From the NCBI GenBank assembly GCA_963735115.1, contig CAVTJR010000002.1, forward strand, positions 558,001-622,000: DNA of 64,000 nt, given 5' to 3'. The notes beneath the pieces were generated by a model, which searched no databases, was not told the origin of the DNA, and saw only the letters and a program-made list of their open reading frames with translations. Origin of the DNA: JAKACA01 sp963735115. GTDB lineage: Bacteria; Actinomycetota; Acidimicrobiia; Acidimicrobiales; Bog-793. Both the position numbers and the translations under genes were made by a program. The stretch's first letter is position 1, and every line of letters starts with the position of its first letter. Shown in pieces: positions 16,242 through 24,360 of the stretch.

Positions 16242-17666
16242 TCAGGTACGGGCGAGGGCTTGTCGTTGGGCTTCGAGTCCGTGTTCGCGGACCCAGGCCT
16301 GGGCAGCCAGCTGCACGGCGTCCCAGGGCGAGCCGAGAGGCGGCGTGTAAGAGAGGTCGAGCTCGCTCATGGCCTCGACAGTCATGCCGTGGTGGATGGC
16401 CGCCGCGAAGGTGTCGATGCGCTTGGCCACCTCGGTGCCTCGGCGACCGACGAGTTGGGCGCCGAGGAGACGGCCAGTGCTCGTGTCGCCCGTGACGCGG
16501 CTCGTGATCGGGTGGGCGGTCGGGTAGTAGGCCTTGTGGTCGTCCGGCATGCTCTCGGTCGTGGCCGCTGTGTAGCCGGCGGCGAGCGCTTCGTGCTCGC
16601 GGAGCCCCGTGCGGGCGGCGACCACGTCGAAGACTTTCACGACCTGGGTGCCGAGGCTGCCGGCGAAACAAGCATGACCACCGACGGCGTTCTCCCCCGC
16701 CACACGCCCCTGCTTGTGCGCCGTCGTGCCGAGAGGCAGGTACGTCGTCCCGAGGAGGCGATGGTGAGTGACGACGCAGTCCCCCGCCGCGTACACGTCC
16801 GGGAGCCCGGTGCGCATCTCCTCGTCGACGACGACGGCGCCGCGGGCGCCCGTCGTGGCCCCGGCCGTGACGAGGAGCTCGGCGTCCGGGCGGACCCCGG
16901 CCGATACGAGGACGAGGTCAACGGCACGCGTGTAGGCCGCGCCGTTGCTGCCGGTGCCGTCGACTCGCAGCCGCCCGCCGTCACCGGCCTCGGGGCGGCT
17001 GATGCGCCCCACCGTGGTGGCCGTGGTCACCTCCACCCCGTTGTCGGCCAGTGCCGCCCGCACGAGCGCGCCCAGCTCCGGGTCGACGGTCGGCAGCACC
17101 TCGGCGAGCATCTCCACTTGGGCGACCTGCAGGCCCCGGACCGTCAGCCCGTCAGCCATCTCAAGCCCGACGTACCCAGCGCCAACGATGAGGGCGCTTT
17201 CGCTTTGCCGCTCCTCGAGGGTGCGGGTGAGGGCGAAGGTGTCTCCCATCGTGTGGAGCAGGTGAACGCCGTCTGCCTCGCCGAGGGCATGCGGGCCGGC
17301 CATGCCGTCGATCGGCGGGCGGACCGGGACGGCGCCGGTGCCGACGACCAGCCGGTCGTAGGCAACCGGCGCCTCGGCTCCGTCGGCACGGCGAACCCAG
17401 ACTCGATGCTCGGCGACGTCGATCCGGGTGACGAGGGTGTCGAGCATGAGCCGCATCCCGGTCGCTTCGAGATCGGCGACGCTGCGATGGGCGAGGTTTC
17501 GCCAGTGCGTGACCTCGCCCGAGACGTAGTAGGGGATGCCGCAGATGGAGAAGTTCGGGTAGGAGTCGGCAACGATGACAGTCACCTCGCAGCTCGGGTC
17601 GAGCTCGCGGGCGCGGAGCGCCGCCGAGATGCCGGCGTCGCTCCCTCCGACGGCGATGAGGTGCAT
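16242..17666 (-). CDS. FAD-dependent CoADR-like oxidoreductase of the arsenic operon
   Basis: A 474-residue flavoprotein. FAD motif IAVGGSDAGISAALRARELD, single cysteine in NFSICGIPYYVSGE at the place of the CoADR catalytic cysteine, NAD motif LIVGAGYVGLEMADGL, and second FAD motif DVYAAGDCV. The dimerisation domain runs to the end. Unlike the homologue at 1438 it has no rhodanese domain. Such flavoproteins are frequent in actinobacterial ars operons but their substrate is uncertain; a role in thiol or arsenical redox chemistry is inferred. GGAGCC precedes the ATG. It lies 17 bp after the aquaporin gene and 38 bp before arsC. Confidence 0.82.
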   Translation of the reverse strand: MHLIAVGGSDAGISAALRARELDPSCEVTVIVADSYPNFSICGIPYYVSGEVTHWRNLAHRSVADLEATGMRLMLDTLVTRIDVAEHRVWVRRADGAEAPVAYDRLVVGTGAVPVRPPIDGMAGPHALGEADGVHLLHTMGDTFALTRTLEERQSESALIVGAGYVGLEMADGLTVRGLQVAQVEMLAEVLPTVDPELGALVRAALADNGVEVTTATTVGRISRPEAGDGGRLRVDGTGSNGAAYTRAVDLVLVSAGVRPDAELLVTAGATTGARGAVVVDEEMRTGLPDVYAAGDCVVTHHRLLGTTYLPLGTTAHKQGRVAGENAVGGHACFAGSLGTQVVKVFDVVAARTGLREHEALAAGYTAATTESMPDDHKAYYPTAHPITSRVTGDTSTGRLLGAQLVGRRGTEVAKRIDTFAAAIHHGMTVEAMSELDLSYTPPLGSPWDAVQLAAQAWVREHGLEAQRQALART

Positions 17667-17683
17667 GAGGCTCCGATTCCCTT

Positions 17684-18532
17684 CTAGCTGGCCGGCGGAC
17701 GTAGGCGGGGGGCTGATCGCCGCTGCGTGCCTTCTCCGTTGCGGGGACGGGTCGACGGCAGCAGCGGGAAGGCTCGGGTTTCGTGCTCGAGCCGTCCGGC
17801 ATCCGGCATCGGGTCGTCGCCGCCCCGAAGGTGCGGCATCACCACATCGGACGCCTCCGCGGGGGTGACGTCGGGGTAGAGCATCTTGATGAGGAGGAAC
17901 CCGAGCACTCCACCGGCGAGCTCCGCCAGGACGTACCAGGGCGCCGAGGCAGGGGCGATCCCGGCGAAAGTGTCCGAGAACATCCTCCCGACGGTGATGG
18001 CCGGGTTGGCGAAGCTCGTCGAGCTCGTGAAGAAGTAGGCGGCACCGATGTAGGACCCGACGGCCGCGGGGGCGGCTCGTCCTCGCCCCGTGCGGGCGAG
18101 CGAGAAGATCACGAGCAAGAGACCAACGGTGGCGACGATCTCCGCCAAGAAATGAGCCCCGGAAGCCCGGTGCTTGGTCGAGAAGGTCACGGCGGCCTTG
18201 TCGAACATCAGGTTCGCCAGAACGGCGCCGGCGACGCAACCGGACACCTGAGCGGGCAGGTAGGCGAGGGCGTCGCGCCATGACAGGCCGCCGAAGGCCG
18301 CATCGACGAAGGAGACGACCGGGTTGAAGTGCGCCCCCGAGACGGGGCCGAACATCAAGATGATGGTGAACAGTCCGGCGGCGGTCGCCGCCGCGTTCTC
18401 GAACAGCTCAAGGCCGACGTTGCCAGGAGAGAGCCGCTGGGCAGCGATGCCGGAGCCGATGACGACGGCGGCGAGGAGGGCGCTCCCGAGGCACTCCGCC
18501 AGGAGCCTGCGCCAAAGAACGACTCCGTCCAC
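17684..18532 (-). CDS. Aquaporin/MIP channel, AqpS-like
   Basis: A 282-residue channel with six membrane segments. The two half-helices carry SGAHFNPVVS and TSFANPAITVGR, so both NPA motifs are intact but the first is NPV. In arsenic operons such channels (AqpS) let arsenite leave the cell down its gradient. After the last membrane segment come about 60 soluble residues rich in Arg and Pro. The start is a GTG at 18532. The gene is 33 bp after the ArsI/CadI gene in the same operon. With acr3 frameshifted, this may be the main arsenite exit route. Confidence 0.88.
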   Translation of the reverse strand: MDGVVLWRRLLAECLGSALLAAVVIGSGIAAQRLSPGNVGLELFENAAATAAGLFTIILMFGPVSGAHFNPVVSFVDAAFGGLSWRDALAYLPAQVSGCVAGAVLANLMFDKAAVTFSTKHRASGAHFLAEIVATVGLLLVIFSLARTGRGRAAPAAVGSYIGAAYFFTSSTSFANPAITVGRMFSDTFAGIAPASAPWYVLAELAGGVLGFLLIKMLYPDVTPAEASDVVMPHLRGGDDPMPDAGRLEHETRAFPLLPSTRPRNGEGTQRRSAPRLRPPAS

Positions 18533-18565
18533 TCGGGGCCGCCAGGGCGCTCGCGCTCGGCCCGC

Positions 18566-19054
18566 TCAGCAGCACCGAGCCGCGGCCGCAACGACCGGCT
18601 CGGACGAGCTCGCAGCTTCGGGTGAAGCCGAGCCACCACAACAGCCGCCGCCGCCGGCAACACCCGATTCGGCGGGGGCGTCCGCCAGCACCGCATAGAC
18701 CTCCCAGGGCGCCCCGTCCGGATCGTTCACCCAGACTTTGTCCTGGACGGCATAGCAACAGGTCGTCTGCTCCTCGACCGTCGTGCTGAGTCCCTCCCCG
18801 GACAGGCGAGTCGTCGCTTGCACGACCTCGTCGGGTGAGGCGACCTCGACACCGAGATGGTTGAGGGCGCCGGCTACACCGGTGCCGCGGGCGGAGGCGT
18901 CTTCGATGAGGACCAGCTTGAGGGGTGGCTCGGCGATGGCGAAGTTCGCATAACCCGGCCGGACTTTCGCCGGCTCGGCGGCGAAGAGCTTCGAATAGAA
19001 CTCGATGGCAGCGTCGAGATCCGAGACGTTCAGGGCGAGCTGCACACGCGACAT
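18566..19054 (-). CDS. ArsI/CadI-type VOC family heavy-metal resistance protein
   Basis: A 162-residue glyoxalase-fold protein. QLALNVSDLDAAIEFYSKLF and KVRPGYANFAIAEPPLKLVL are nearly diagnostic of the ArsI/CadI family. The vicinal cysteine pair that binds trivalent arsenicals is present in EQTTCCYAVQDKVW, and the metal-binding residues include His in NHLGVEV and Glu in DGAPWEVY. The first metal His is a Gln here, as in CadI. The C-terminus has a Gly-rich tail with more Cys pairs (GGGGCCGGS and a final RCC). GGAGGT precedes the ATG. It heads the operon divergent from arsR. Confidence 0.88.
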   Translation of the reverse strand: MSRVQLALNVSDLDAAIEFYSKLFAAEPAKVRPGYANFAIAEPPLKLVLIEDASARGTGVAGALNHLGVEVASPDEVVQATTRLSGEGLSTTVEEQTTCCYAVQDKVWVNDPDGAPWEVYAVLADAPAESGVAGGGGCCGGSASPEAASSSEPVVAAAARCC

Positions 19055-19070
19055 CGGGCACCTCCGGTAC

Positions 19071-19117
19071 ATTGATAACTGTCGATAACAGTACTCGCCA
19101 TATCGACATCTGTCAAT
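19071..19117. promoter_or_regulatory. Two ArsR-type boxes in the divergent promoter
   Basis: ATTGATAACTGTCGAT (19071-19086) and ATCGACATCTGTCAAT (19102-19117) lie in opposite orientation between the ArsI/CadI gene and arsR. Their outer ATTGA and TCAAT ends match the box before acr3 at 14289. One regulator controlling both directions is inferred. Confidence 0.7.
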
Positions 19118-19127
19118 AGGAGGGCTC

Positions 19128-19481
19128 ATGCCCACACAGCTCGCCAAACGCGAGGACGCGGACCGGGACGGCGCCCTCTGCTGCGCCCCCCTCACCGAGG
19201 CGCCACTCTCGGTCGCCGACGCCGCCGAGCTCGCCTCCGTCCTCGCCGCCCTCGGCGATCCGGTGCGGCTGCGGCTGCTGTCACTCGTCGCCGCCCAGGA
19301 AGAGGTGTGCAGTTGCCACCTCGAAGAGCCGCTCGAGAGGAGCCAGCCGACGGTCTCGCACCACACCAAGGTGCTCGCCGAGGCCGGCCTCATCGTCGGA
19401 GAGCGGCGTGGCAGATGGATGTGGTGGAGGGTCGTCCCCGAGCGCCTCGCCCTCCTGCGCACGTTGCTGGGCGGGGCCTGA
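19128..19481 (+). CDS. arsR: ArsR-family arsenic-responsive repressor
   Basis: A 117-residue winged-helix protein. The HTH core is ELASVLAALGDPVRLRLLSLV to SQPTVSHHTKVLAEAGLI. The cysteine pair in EEVCSCHLEE occupies the α3 site where As(III) binds in E. coli-type ArsR, and a further pair is found in LCCAPL near the N-terminus. AGGAGGG precedes the ATG. It is divergent from the arsI-aqp-flavoprotein-arsC operon, with two boxes between, and 15 bp before arsM. Confidence 0.92.
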   Translation: MPTQLAKREDADRDGALCCAPLTEAPLSVADAAELASVLAALGDPVRLRLLSLVAAQEEVCSCHLEEPLERSQPTVSHHTKVLAEAGLIVGERRGRWMWWRVVPERLALLRTLLGGA

Positions 19482-19496
19482 GCCGAAGGCGAGACG

Positions 19497-20258
19497 ATGA
19501 CGACGACTGATTCGGCGGGACAACGAGAACAGACGCGCCGGCGATACGCCGAGGCCGCACGCGACGCGAGCGAAGGCCGGGCGGCCTGCGACTGTGGAAC
19601 AGAGAACTGCGTTCACGTGGAAGGCGGTCGTGGATGGGCCAAGGTGTTGTACGAGGACGCTGTCCTCGGCGAGATGCCGGAGACAGCCGTGCTCGCCAGC
19701 CTCGGCTGCGGGAACCCGACCGCCGTGGCCGAGCTTCGCGAGGGCGAGACGGTGCTCGACCTCGGCTCCGGCGGAGGGCTCGACGTGATCCTGTCGGCCC
19801 GACGCGTCGGGGAGAACGGCACCGTGTACGGCCTCGACATGACCGACGAGATGCTGGCGCTGGCCGAAGCAAACGCCGCAGCGGCCGGCGTCCACAACGT
19901 CCGTTTCCTCAAGGGCGAGATCGAGGCGATCCCGCTTCCCTCAGAAAGCGTCGACGTCATCATCTCCAACTGCGTCATCAACTTGGCCACAGACAAGGCC
20001 TCCGTGATGGCCGAGATGGCCCGCGTCCTCCGGCCGGGCGGTCGCATCGGGATCAGCGACATCGTCGCCGAGGACGGTCTCAGCGCGGAGCAGCGAGCCG
20101 AAGCGGGCGAGCGACTCGGATGCACCGCCGGGGCGCTCTCGAAGAGCGAGTACACCACCGGGCTCGAGTCAGCCGGCTTCCATGGCGTCAGCGTGGAGTT
20201 CACCTACGAGGCCGAGGGCCTGCACGGCGCCATCGTGAGAGCAGACAAGCCACTCTGA
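19497..20258 (+). CDS. arsM: Arsenite S-adenosylmethionine methyltransferase
   Basis: A 253-residue methyltransferase. The SAM motif is VLDLGSGGGLDVILSARRVG. Three arsenic-binding cysteines are present in SLGCGNPT, ISNCVINLA and RLGCTAGALS, matching Cys72, Cys174 and Cys224 of the CmArsM type. An extra Cys-rich stretch (ACDCGTENCVH) lies near residue 30. It converts arsenite to methylated arsenicals, the substrates of ArsI-type enzymes encoded next door. It follows arsR by 15 bp. Confidence 0.92.
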   Translation: MTTTDSAGQREQTRRRYAEAARDASEGRAACDCGTENCVHVEGGRGWAKVLYEDAVLGEMPETAVLASLGCGNPTAVAELREGETVLDLGSGGGLDVILSARRVGENGTVYGLDMTDEMLALAEANAAAAGVHNVRFLKGEIEAIPLPSESVDVIISNCVINLATDKASVMAEMARVLRPGGRIGISDIVAEDGLSAEQRAEAGERLGCTAGALSKSEYTTGLESAGFHGVSVEFTYEAEGLHGAIVRADKPL

Positions 20259-20282
20259 ACCGCTCGGCACCGCCGGTGTAAT

Positions 20283-20300
20283 GGCGCCCGTAATGGCGCC
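20283..20300. terminator. Hairpin between convergent arsM and lpdA-like genes
   Basis: GGCGCC-cgtaat-GGCGCC forms a short GC stem just between the two convergent stop codons. There is no T-run, so termination is only suggested. Confidence 0.35.
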
Positions 20301-21658
20301 TACTCGGCCGCCTCCGCCAGCGCCTCGGCGAGGGCGGGGTGGACGAAGAGGCTCTCGGCGAGGTCGATGACGCGCAGGTTCGCCGTCACCGCCAGGGCGA
20401 TGACGCTCACGAGCTCGGCCGCATGTGCCCCGACGATGGAGCCGCCGAGCACGACGCCCGTGGCCGGATCCGATACCAGCTTCACGAAGCCTCGCGAGTC
20501 ACCGTCGATGAGAGCCCGTGAGTTGGCGGCATAGGGCACTTTCGTCACGCGGATCTTGCGGCCGAGGGCGAAGGCCTCCGCCTCAGCCAGACCGACGTCG
20601 GCGATCTCGGGCTCGGTGAAGATGGCGGAGGCCGCCTTGTCGTAGTCGAGGTGGCGGTGCTGGCGGGTGTGCAGCCCCATGACGTGCTCGGCGACCTTGT
20701 GGCCTTGGACGGCGGCGACGGAGGCGAGCGGCAAGCGGCCGGAGAGGTCGCCGGCGGCGTAGATGTGGGGGACGTTCGTCTGACAGTGATGGTTCACGGG
20801 CACGTACCCGCCCGTGTTGAGGGCGACGCCGGCGCGCTCGAGACCGAGCCCGTCGCTGCAGGGCACCGAGCCGGTGCAGACGAGGGCGTGGCTGCCTTCG
20901 ATGACACGGCCGTCGTCGCATCGCACCGCCACGCTCGAGTCGCGTCGGTCGATGGCGACCGCACGGGCGCCGATACACAGCCGCACGCCGCGAGTGAGGA
21001 AGTCGGCTTCGAGGGCGGCGGCCACCTCGGGATCCTTTGCCGGCAGCACCTGCTGGCGAGAAACGATGAGCGTCACGGCCGAGCCGAGCGAAGTGAACAT
21101 GTGAACGAACTCGACGCCGGTCACACCTGAGCCGATGACGACGAGGTGCTCGGGGATGACCGGGGGCGGGTAGGCCTGGCGGGTGTTGAGGACGCGGTCG
21201 CCGTCGATCGCCGCCCAGTCGGGGATGCGGGGCGAAGAGCCTGTCGAGAGGAGCATGGCGTCGGCGTCGAGGGTCGCGACGGGCTCGCCCGGTACGACGA
21301 CCTCAACGCTGTGTGGTCCCGTCAGGCGGGCTGATCCGGCCACGATGCGCACTCCCTGGCTCTCGAGCTGCCGGGTTTCGGAGCCGACAAGGCGGTGCTC
21401 AACGTCCCGCACTCGCACAGCGAGCGCCTTCAGGTCGACCTCGGGCGTGAGCGGGCCGAGGCCGAGAAGCTCCGCCCGGCGAGCTCGGCTGACGAGGGCA
21501 CCGGTGGCAATCATCGCCTTCGACGGGATGCAGTCCCACAGGTTGGCCGCGCCCCCGATGACGTCGCGCTCGACGACCGTGACCTCAGCTCCGAGGCGAG
21601 CGGCCGTCGAGGCGGCGCTCAGTCCCGCAGGCCCACCCCCGATCACGACAAAGCGCAT
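20300..21658 (-). CDS. LpdA-like NAD(P)H quinone reductase flavoprotein, one redox Cys missing
   Basis: A 452-residue pyridine-nucleotide disulfide oxidoreductase homologue. FAD motif FVVIGGGPAGLSAASTAARL; active-site region GGAANLWDCIPSKAM keeps only the second of the usual two redox cysteines, the first being Ala. Mycobacterial LpdA (Rv3303c) has the same GGAA...DC pattern and works as a quinone reductase rather than a dihydrolipoamide dehydrogenase. The NAD motif is VVIGSGVTGVEFVHMF. The C-terminal HPALAEAL keeps the His of the family dyad. It is convergent with arsM, so it probably has its own promoter and is not part of the ars operon. Confidence 0.85.
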   Translation of the reverse strand: MRFVVIGGGPAGLSAASTAARLGAEVTVVERDVIGGAANLWDCIPSKAMIATGALVSRARRAELLGLGPLTPEVDLKALAVRVRDVEHRLVGSETRQLESQGVRIVAGSARLTGPHSVEVVVPGEPVATLDADAMLLSTGSSPRIPDWAAIDGDRVLNTRQAYPPPVIPEHLVVIGSGVTGVEFVHMFTSLGSAVTLIVSRQQVLPAKDPEVAAALEADFLTRGVRLCIGARAVAIDRRDSSVAVRCDDGRVIEGSHALVCTGSVPCSDGLGLERAGVALNTGGYVPVNHHCQTNVPHIYAAGDLSGRLPLASVAAVQGHKVAEHVMGLHTRQHRHLDYDKAASAIFTEPEIADVGLAEAEAFALGRKIRVTKVPYAANSRALIDGDSRGFVKLVSDPATGVVLGGSIVGAHAAELVSVIALAVTANLRVIDLAESLFVHPALAEALAEAAE

Positions 21659-21725
21659 CCCGCCATACTGTCAGCGCAGGACCAGGCGGGTCAGCGCCGG
21701 GCCGGGCGAGTGGACGGACCGGTCC

Positions 21726-22214
21726 TCAGGACGACGCTGGCGGGGCACTCACCCCGTGCTGTTGCAGGGCGGCCTGGTAGCGCCCGATGCGCGCCTCCAG
21801 CTCGGCGGCGAACGTGGCGAGGCCTTGCTGGCGCTCCCGCACCCGCTCGCGCAGCCGCTCGAGGATGGCGAGCCCTTCGAGCAGGATCTCGTCTCGCCGC
21901 TCGGGGGGAGGGCCAGCGATGTACTCCTCCCGCAGCCCGTCGAGATGGTCGGAGGCTCCGAGGTGCTCGGCGATCTCGTCCAGCTCGAGGCCGAGGAGCG
22001 TCTGCAGCTCCCGGACGCGCCGGAGGCGCTCGATCTCGTCTGGGCCGTATCGCCGCTGGGACGTTTCGCTCTGGCGCGACGACGAGACGAGCCCCAGCTC
22101 CTCGTAGTAGCGCAGCGTCCGAGTCGTCGTCCCTAGCAGCTCAGCAACCTCGCCGATGGAAAGGAGCTTCGCCTCGGTAGCCGGCGCCTCCGGCACCGCT
22201 ACGGCGCTACTCAT
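21726..22214 (-). CDS. MerR-family transcriptional regulator
   Basis: A 162-residue protein. The N-terminal domain is LSIGEVAELLGTTTRTLRYYEELGLV, typical of MerR, followed by a coiled-coil dimer helix (LEGLAILERLRERVRERQQGL). No metal-binding cysteines are present, so an organic ligand is more likely. Its ATG overlaps the stop of the MFS gene by 4 bp (ATGA), making it the second gene of that operon. It probably controls the operon through the palindrome at 24137-24156. Confidence 0.88.
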   Translation of the reverse strand: MSSAVAVPEAPATEAKLLSIGEVAELLGTTTRTLRYYEELGLVSSSRQSETSQRRYGPDEIERLRRVRELQTLLGLELDEIAEHLGASDHLDGLREEYIAGPPPERRDEILLEGLAILERLRERVRERQQGLATFAAELEARIGRYQAALQQHGVSAPPASS

Positions 22215-24112
22215 CGCGTCACCTTGCCGGGCTTGGCCGTGAGGACGCCGTCACCGTTCGAGTCCCCCTCGTCCACCGTTTCGAGTGGCATGAGACCGGA
22301 GCCCATCGCTTCGACCGCCTCGACGACACCATCTGATTGAGCAGGCGTGGCGACGCCGTGGCCGCCGTGCACGCCGTGCACGTACTTGCCGCCGCTCAGC
22401 CAGGATGCCGCCGCTGCCACGAGGCAGGCGCCGGCGGCGAAGTCGAAGGCCTTCCCGAGCCCCGCGTGGAACGGTGCGGAGATCAGGCCGGGGAAGTAGC
22501 TCCTGCTCGTGAGCTGGGCAGCGTGAGCGGCGGAGAGGTGATGGAGCGTCGGGCCGAGCAGCACGCCCATCGGGTTGTAACCGAGGAAGGCCGCAAAGAG
22601 CGTGCCGACGGGCGGCAGGTGGGAGATCCGGATGGCCTGTGATTTCGGCACGCCGGCTGCGAGCAGCCCGGTTGCGAGGTGCCCGGGCAGGCTGGCGGCC
22701 AGCCCGAGGACCATGAGGCTGAAGAAGACCCCGATCGAGAGCACCATGGCCGAGTTCTGGAAAGTGGCGCTCATCCCACTGCCGACGCCGCGCTGACCGG
22801 GCGGGAGGCTGTTCATCACCTGGGCGCGGTTGGGGGAGGCGAAGAGCCCCATCGACAGACCGAGGACCAGCAACAGGAGAGCGAACCACTCGTAGGAGAA
22901 GTTGACGGGGAGTTTCTCGAGGGCGAAGAAGGCGGCCGCCGACAGGATCATGCCGAGGGTGGCAAAGGGTCGAGCGCCGAAGTGGTCGGACAGGAAGCCC
23001 GAGATCGGACCGGAGACGAGGAAGCCGACCGTCAACGGCACCATGTAGATGCCGGCCCACAGCGGGGTGCGGGCAAAGGAGTAGCCGTGCAGCGGCAGCC
23101 AGATCCCCTGCAGCCAGATGATGAGCATGAACATGAGGCCACCTCGCCCGAGGGAGGAGAGGAGCGAGGCGAGGTTGCCCATGGCGAATGAGCGCAGGCG
23201 GAAGAGGGGGAGATGGAACATCGGGTCGGTCACGCGGCGTTCGACGAGGCAGAAGACGATGAGGAGGGCGACGCCGCCGCCCAGGCAGGCGATCACCATC
23301 GGGTTCGTCCAACCCATCGTGCGACCGCCGTAGGGCTGGATTCCGTAGGTGATACCCACGAGGACGGCGACGAGGCCGACGGCGAAGGTGACGTTCCCCC
23401 ACCAGTCGAGGCGGGCCGGCTTGCGCTCGCCCCGCTCCTCGAGCTTGAGGTAGGCCCAGGCCGTGCCGGCGAGGCCGAAGGGGACCGAGACGAGAAACAC
23501 GAGCCGCCAGTCGACCGGTCCGAGAAGACCGCCCACTACGAGACCTATGAACGAGCCGGCGATGGCGGCGACGTTGTTGATGCCGAGGGCGAGTCCGCGC
23601 TGGGTGGTCGGGAAGGCGTCCGTCAAGATGGCGGCGGAGTTCGCCATGAGCATGGCGGCGCCGAGGCCCTGCACGACACGCATCACGATGAGGTAGGAGG
23701 CACCGGTGGCCCCGTGCGTCCACACGACCGACAGCAGTATCGACCCGGCCGTGAAGACGGCGAAGCCGAGCACGTACATCTTCACGCGGCCGTACATGTC
23801 GCCGATGCGGCCGAAGGTGACGACGAGCACCGCAGTCACGACGAGGAAACCCATCAGCATCCAGAGCAGGTAGCTGACGTTGCCCGGCGCGAGCGGGTTG
23901 AGCCCGATGCCGCGGAAGATGTCCGGCAGGGCGATGAGGGTGATAGAGGAGTTGATGGTCGCCATCAGCATGCCGAGGGTCGTGTTCGACAAGGCGATCC
24001 ACTTGTAGCGGTCGCCGTGATCGCCGCCGCCGACGCCAACGGCGCCTCCGGGGGGACCGGCCGGCGGTTCAGGGAGCAGCCGCTGGATGCGTGAGCGGGA
24101 CGTCAGCGTCAT
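22211..24112 (-). CDS. MFS drug:H+ antiporter, DHA2 (14-TMS) family
   Basis: A 633-residue permease. The first helix carries TTLGMLMATINSSITLIALPDIFRG, a hallmark of the EmrB/QacA group, and FGRIGDMYGRVKMYVLG is motif A. LAGTAWAYLKLEERGERKPARLDW joins the two halves, and about 14 membrane segments can be counted. The N-terminal 30 residues and the last 60 are soluble. It exports hydrophobic compounds in exchange for protons; the substrate is unknown. Its start is 25 bp from a MerR-type palindrome. Confidence 0.88.
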   Translation of the reverse strand: MTLTSRSRIQRLLPEPPAGPPGGAVGVGGGDHGDRYKWIALSNTTLGMLMATINSSITLIALPDIFRGIGLNPLAPGNVSYLLWMLMGFLVVTAVLVVTFGRIGDMYGRVKMYVLGFAVFTAGSILLSVVWTHGATGASYLIVMRVVQGLGAAMLMANSAAILTDAFPTTQRGLALGINNVAAIAGSFIGLVVGGLLGPVDWRLVFLVSVPFGLAGTAWAYLKLEERGERKPARLDWWGNVTFAVGLVAVLVGITYGIQPYGGRTMGWTNPMVIACLGGGVALLIVFCLVERRVTDPMFHLPLFRLRSFAMGNLASLLSSLGRGGLMFMLIIWLQGIWLPLHGYSFARTPLWAGIYMVPLTVGFLVSGPISGFLSDHFGARPFATLGMILSAAAFFALEKLPVNFSYEWFALLLLVLGLSMGLFASPNRAQVMNSLPPGQRGVGSGMSATFQNSAMVLSIGVFFSLMVLGLAASLPGHLATGLLAAGVPKSQAIRISHLPPVGTLFAAFLGYNPMGVLLGPTLHHLSAAHAAQLTSRSYFPGLISAPFHAGLGKAFDFAAGACLVAAAASWLSGGKYVHGVHGGHGVATPAQSDGVVEAVEAMGSGLMPLETVDEGDSNGDGVLTAKPGKVTR

Positions 24113-24136
24113 GACGCTTCAGACTCTAGCGCCTGC

Positions 24137-24156
24137 TCTTGACGTTAACGTCAAGA
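24137..24156 (-). promoter_or_regulatory. Perfect 20-bp palindrome, predicted MerR operator and -35 region
   Basis: TCTTGACGTTAACGTCAAGA is fully palindromic. On the minus strand it supplies TTGACG as a -35 element, and TAGAGT follows after a 20-bp spacer, the long spacing usual for MerR-controlled promoters. It lies upstream of the MFS-merR operon. Confidence 0.7.
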
Positions 24157-24186
24157 AGAGAGCGAGCTGGCCGACGGCTGGCACTC

Positions 24187-24260
24187 GTTTACCTGGGGTT
24201 CACCTTCTCCCAGCATTGCCGACGGATAACTCCCAAACCTTCACCTGTTGTTCACCTCCC
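24187..24260 (+). promoter_or_regulatory. PHO box region before pstS
   Basis: Two pairs of contiguous 11-mers occur: GTTTACCTGGG + GTTCACCTTCT (24187-24208) and CTTCACCTGTT + GTTCACCTCCC (24239-24260). They match the Streptomyces-type PhoP repeat very well and lie 100-175 bp before the pstS ATG. Confidence 0.8.
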
Positions 24261-24360
24261 GTCCCCGAACAGGACAGATTGGCTGCTTATGCTCCGGCGC
24301 GGATCGTTGCAGGCGGTCGGCTCCGGTCGCCCGGTCCCAAACACAGGAGACAGGCACACG

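Noticed and set aside
16242..17666. Flavoprotein as a second CoADR-rhodanese
   Set aside because: It has the CoADR cysteine but no rhodanese domain, and its operon is arsenic-related.
18566..19462. Extended version of the ArsI/CadI gene starting at 19462
   Set aside because: The extension is antisense to arsR; the family begins exactly at MSRVQLALNV with a good ribosome binding site.
22251..24002. 583-codon open frame on the minus strand
   Set aside because: It lies in another frame of the MFS gene and is Arg/Pro-rich with no domain.
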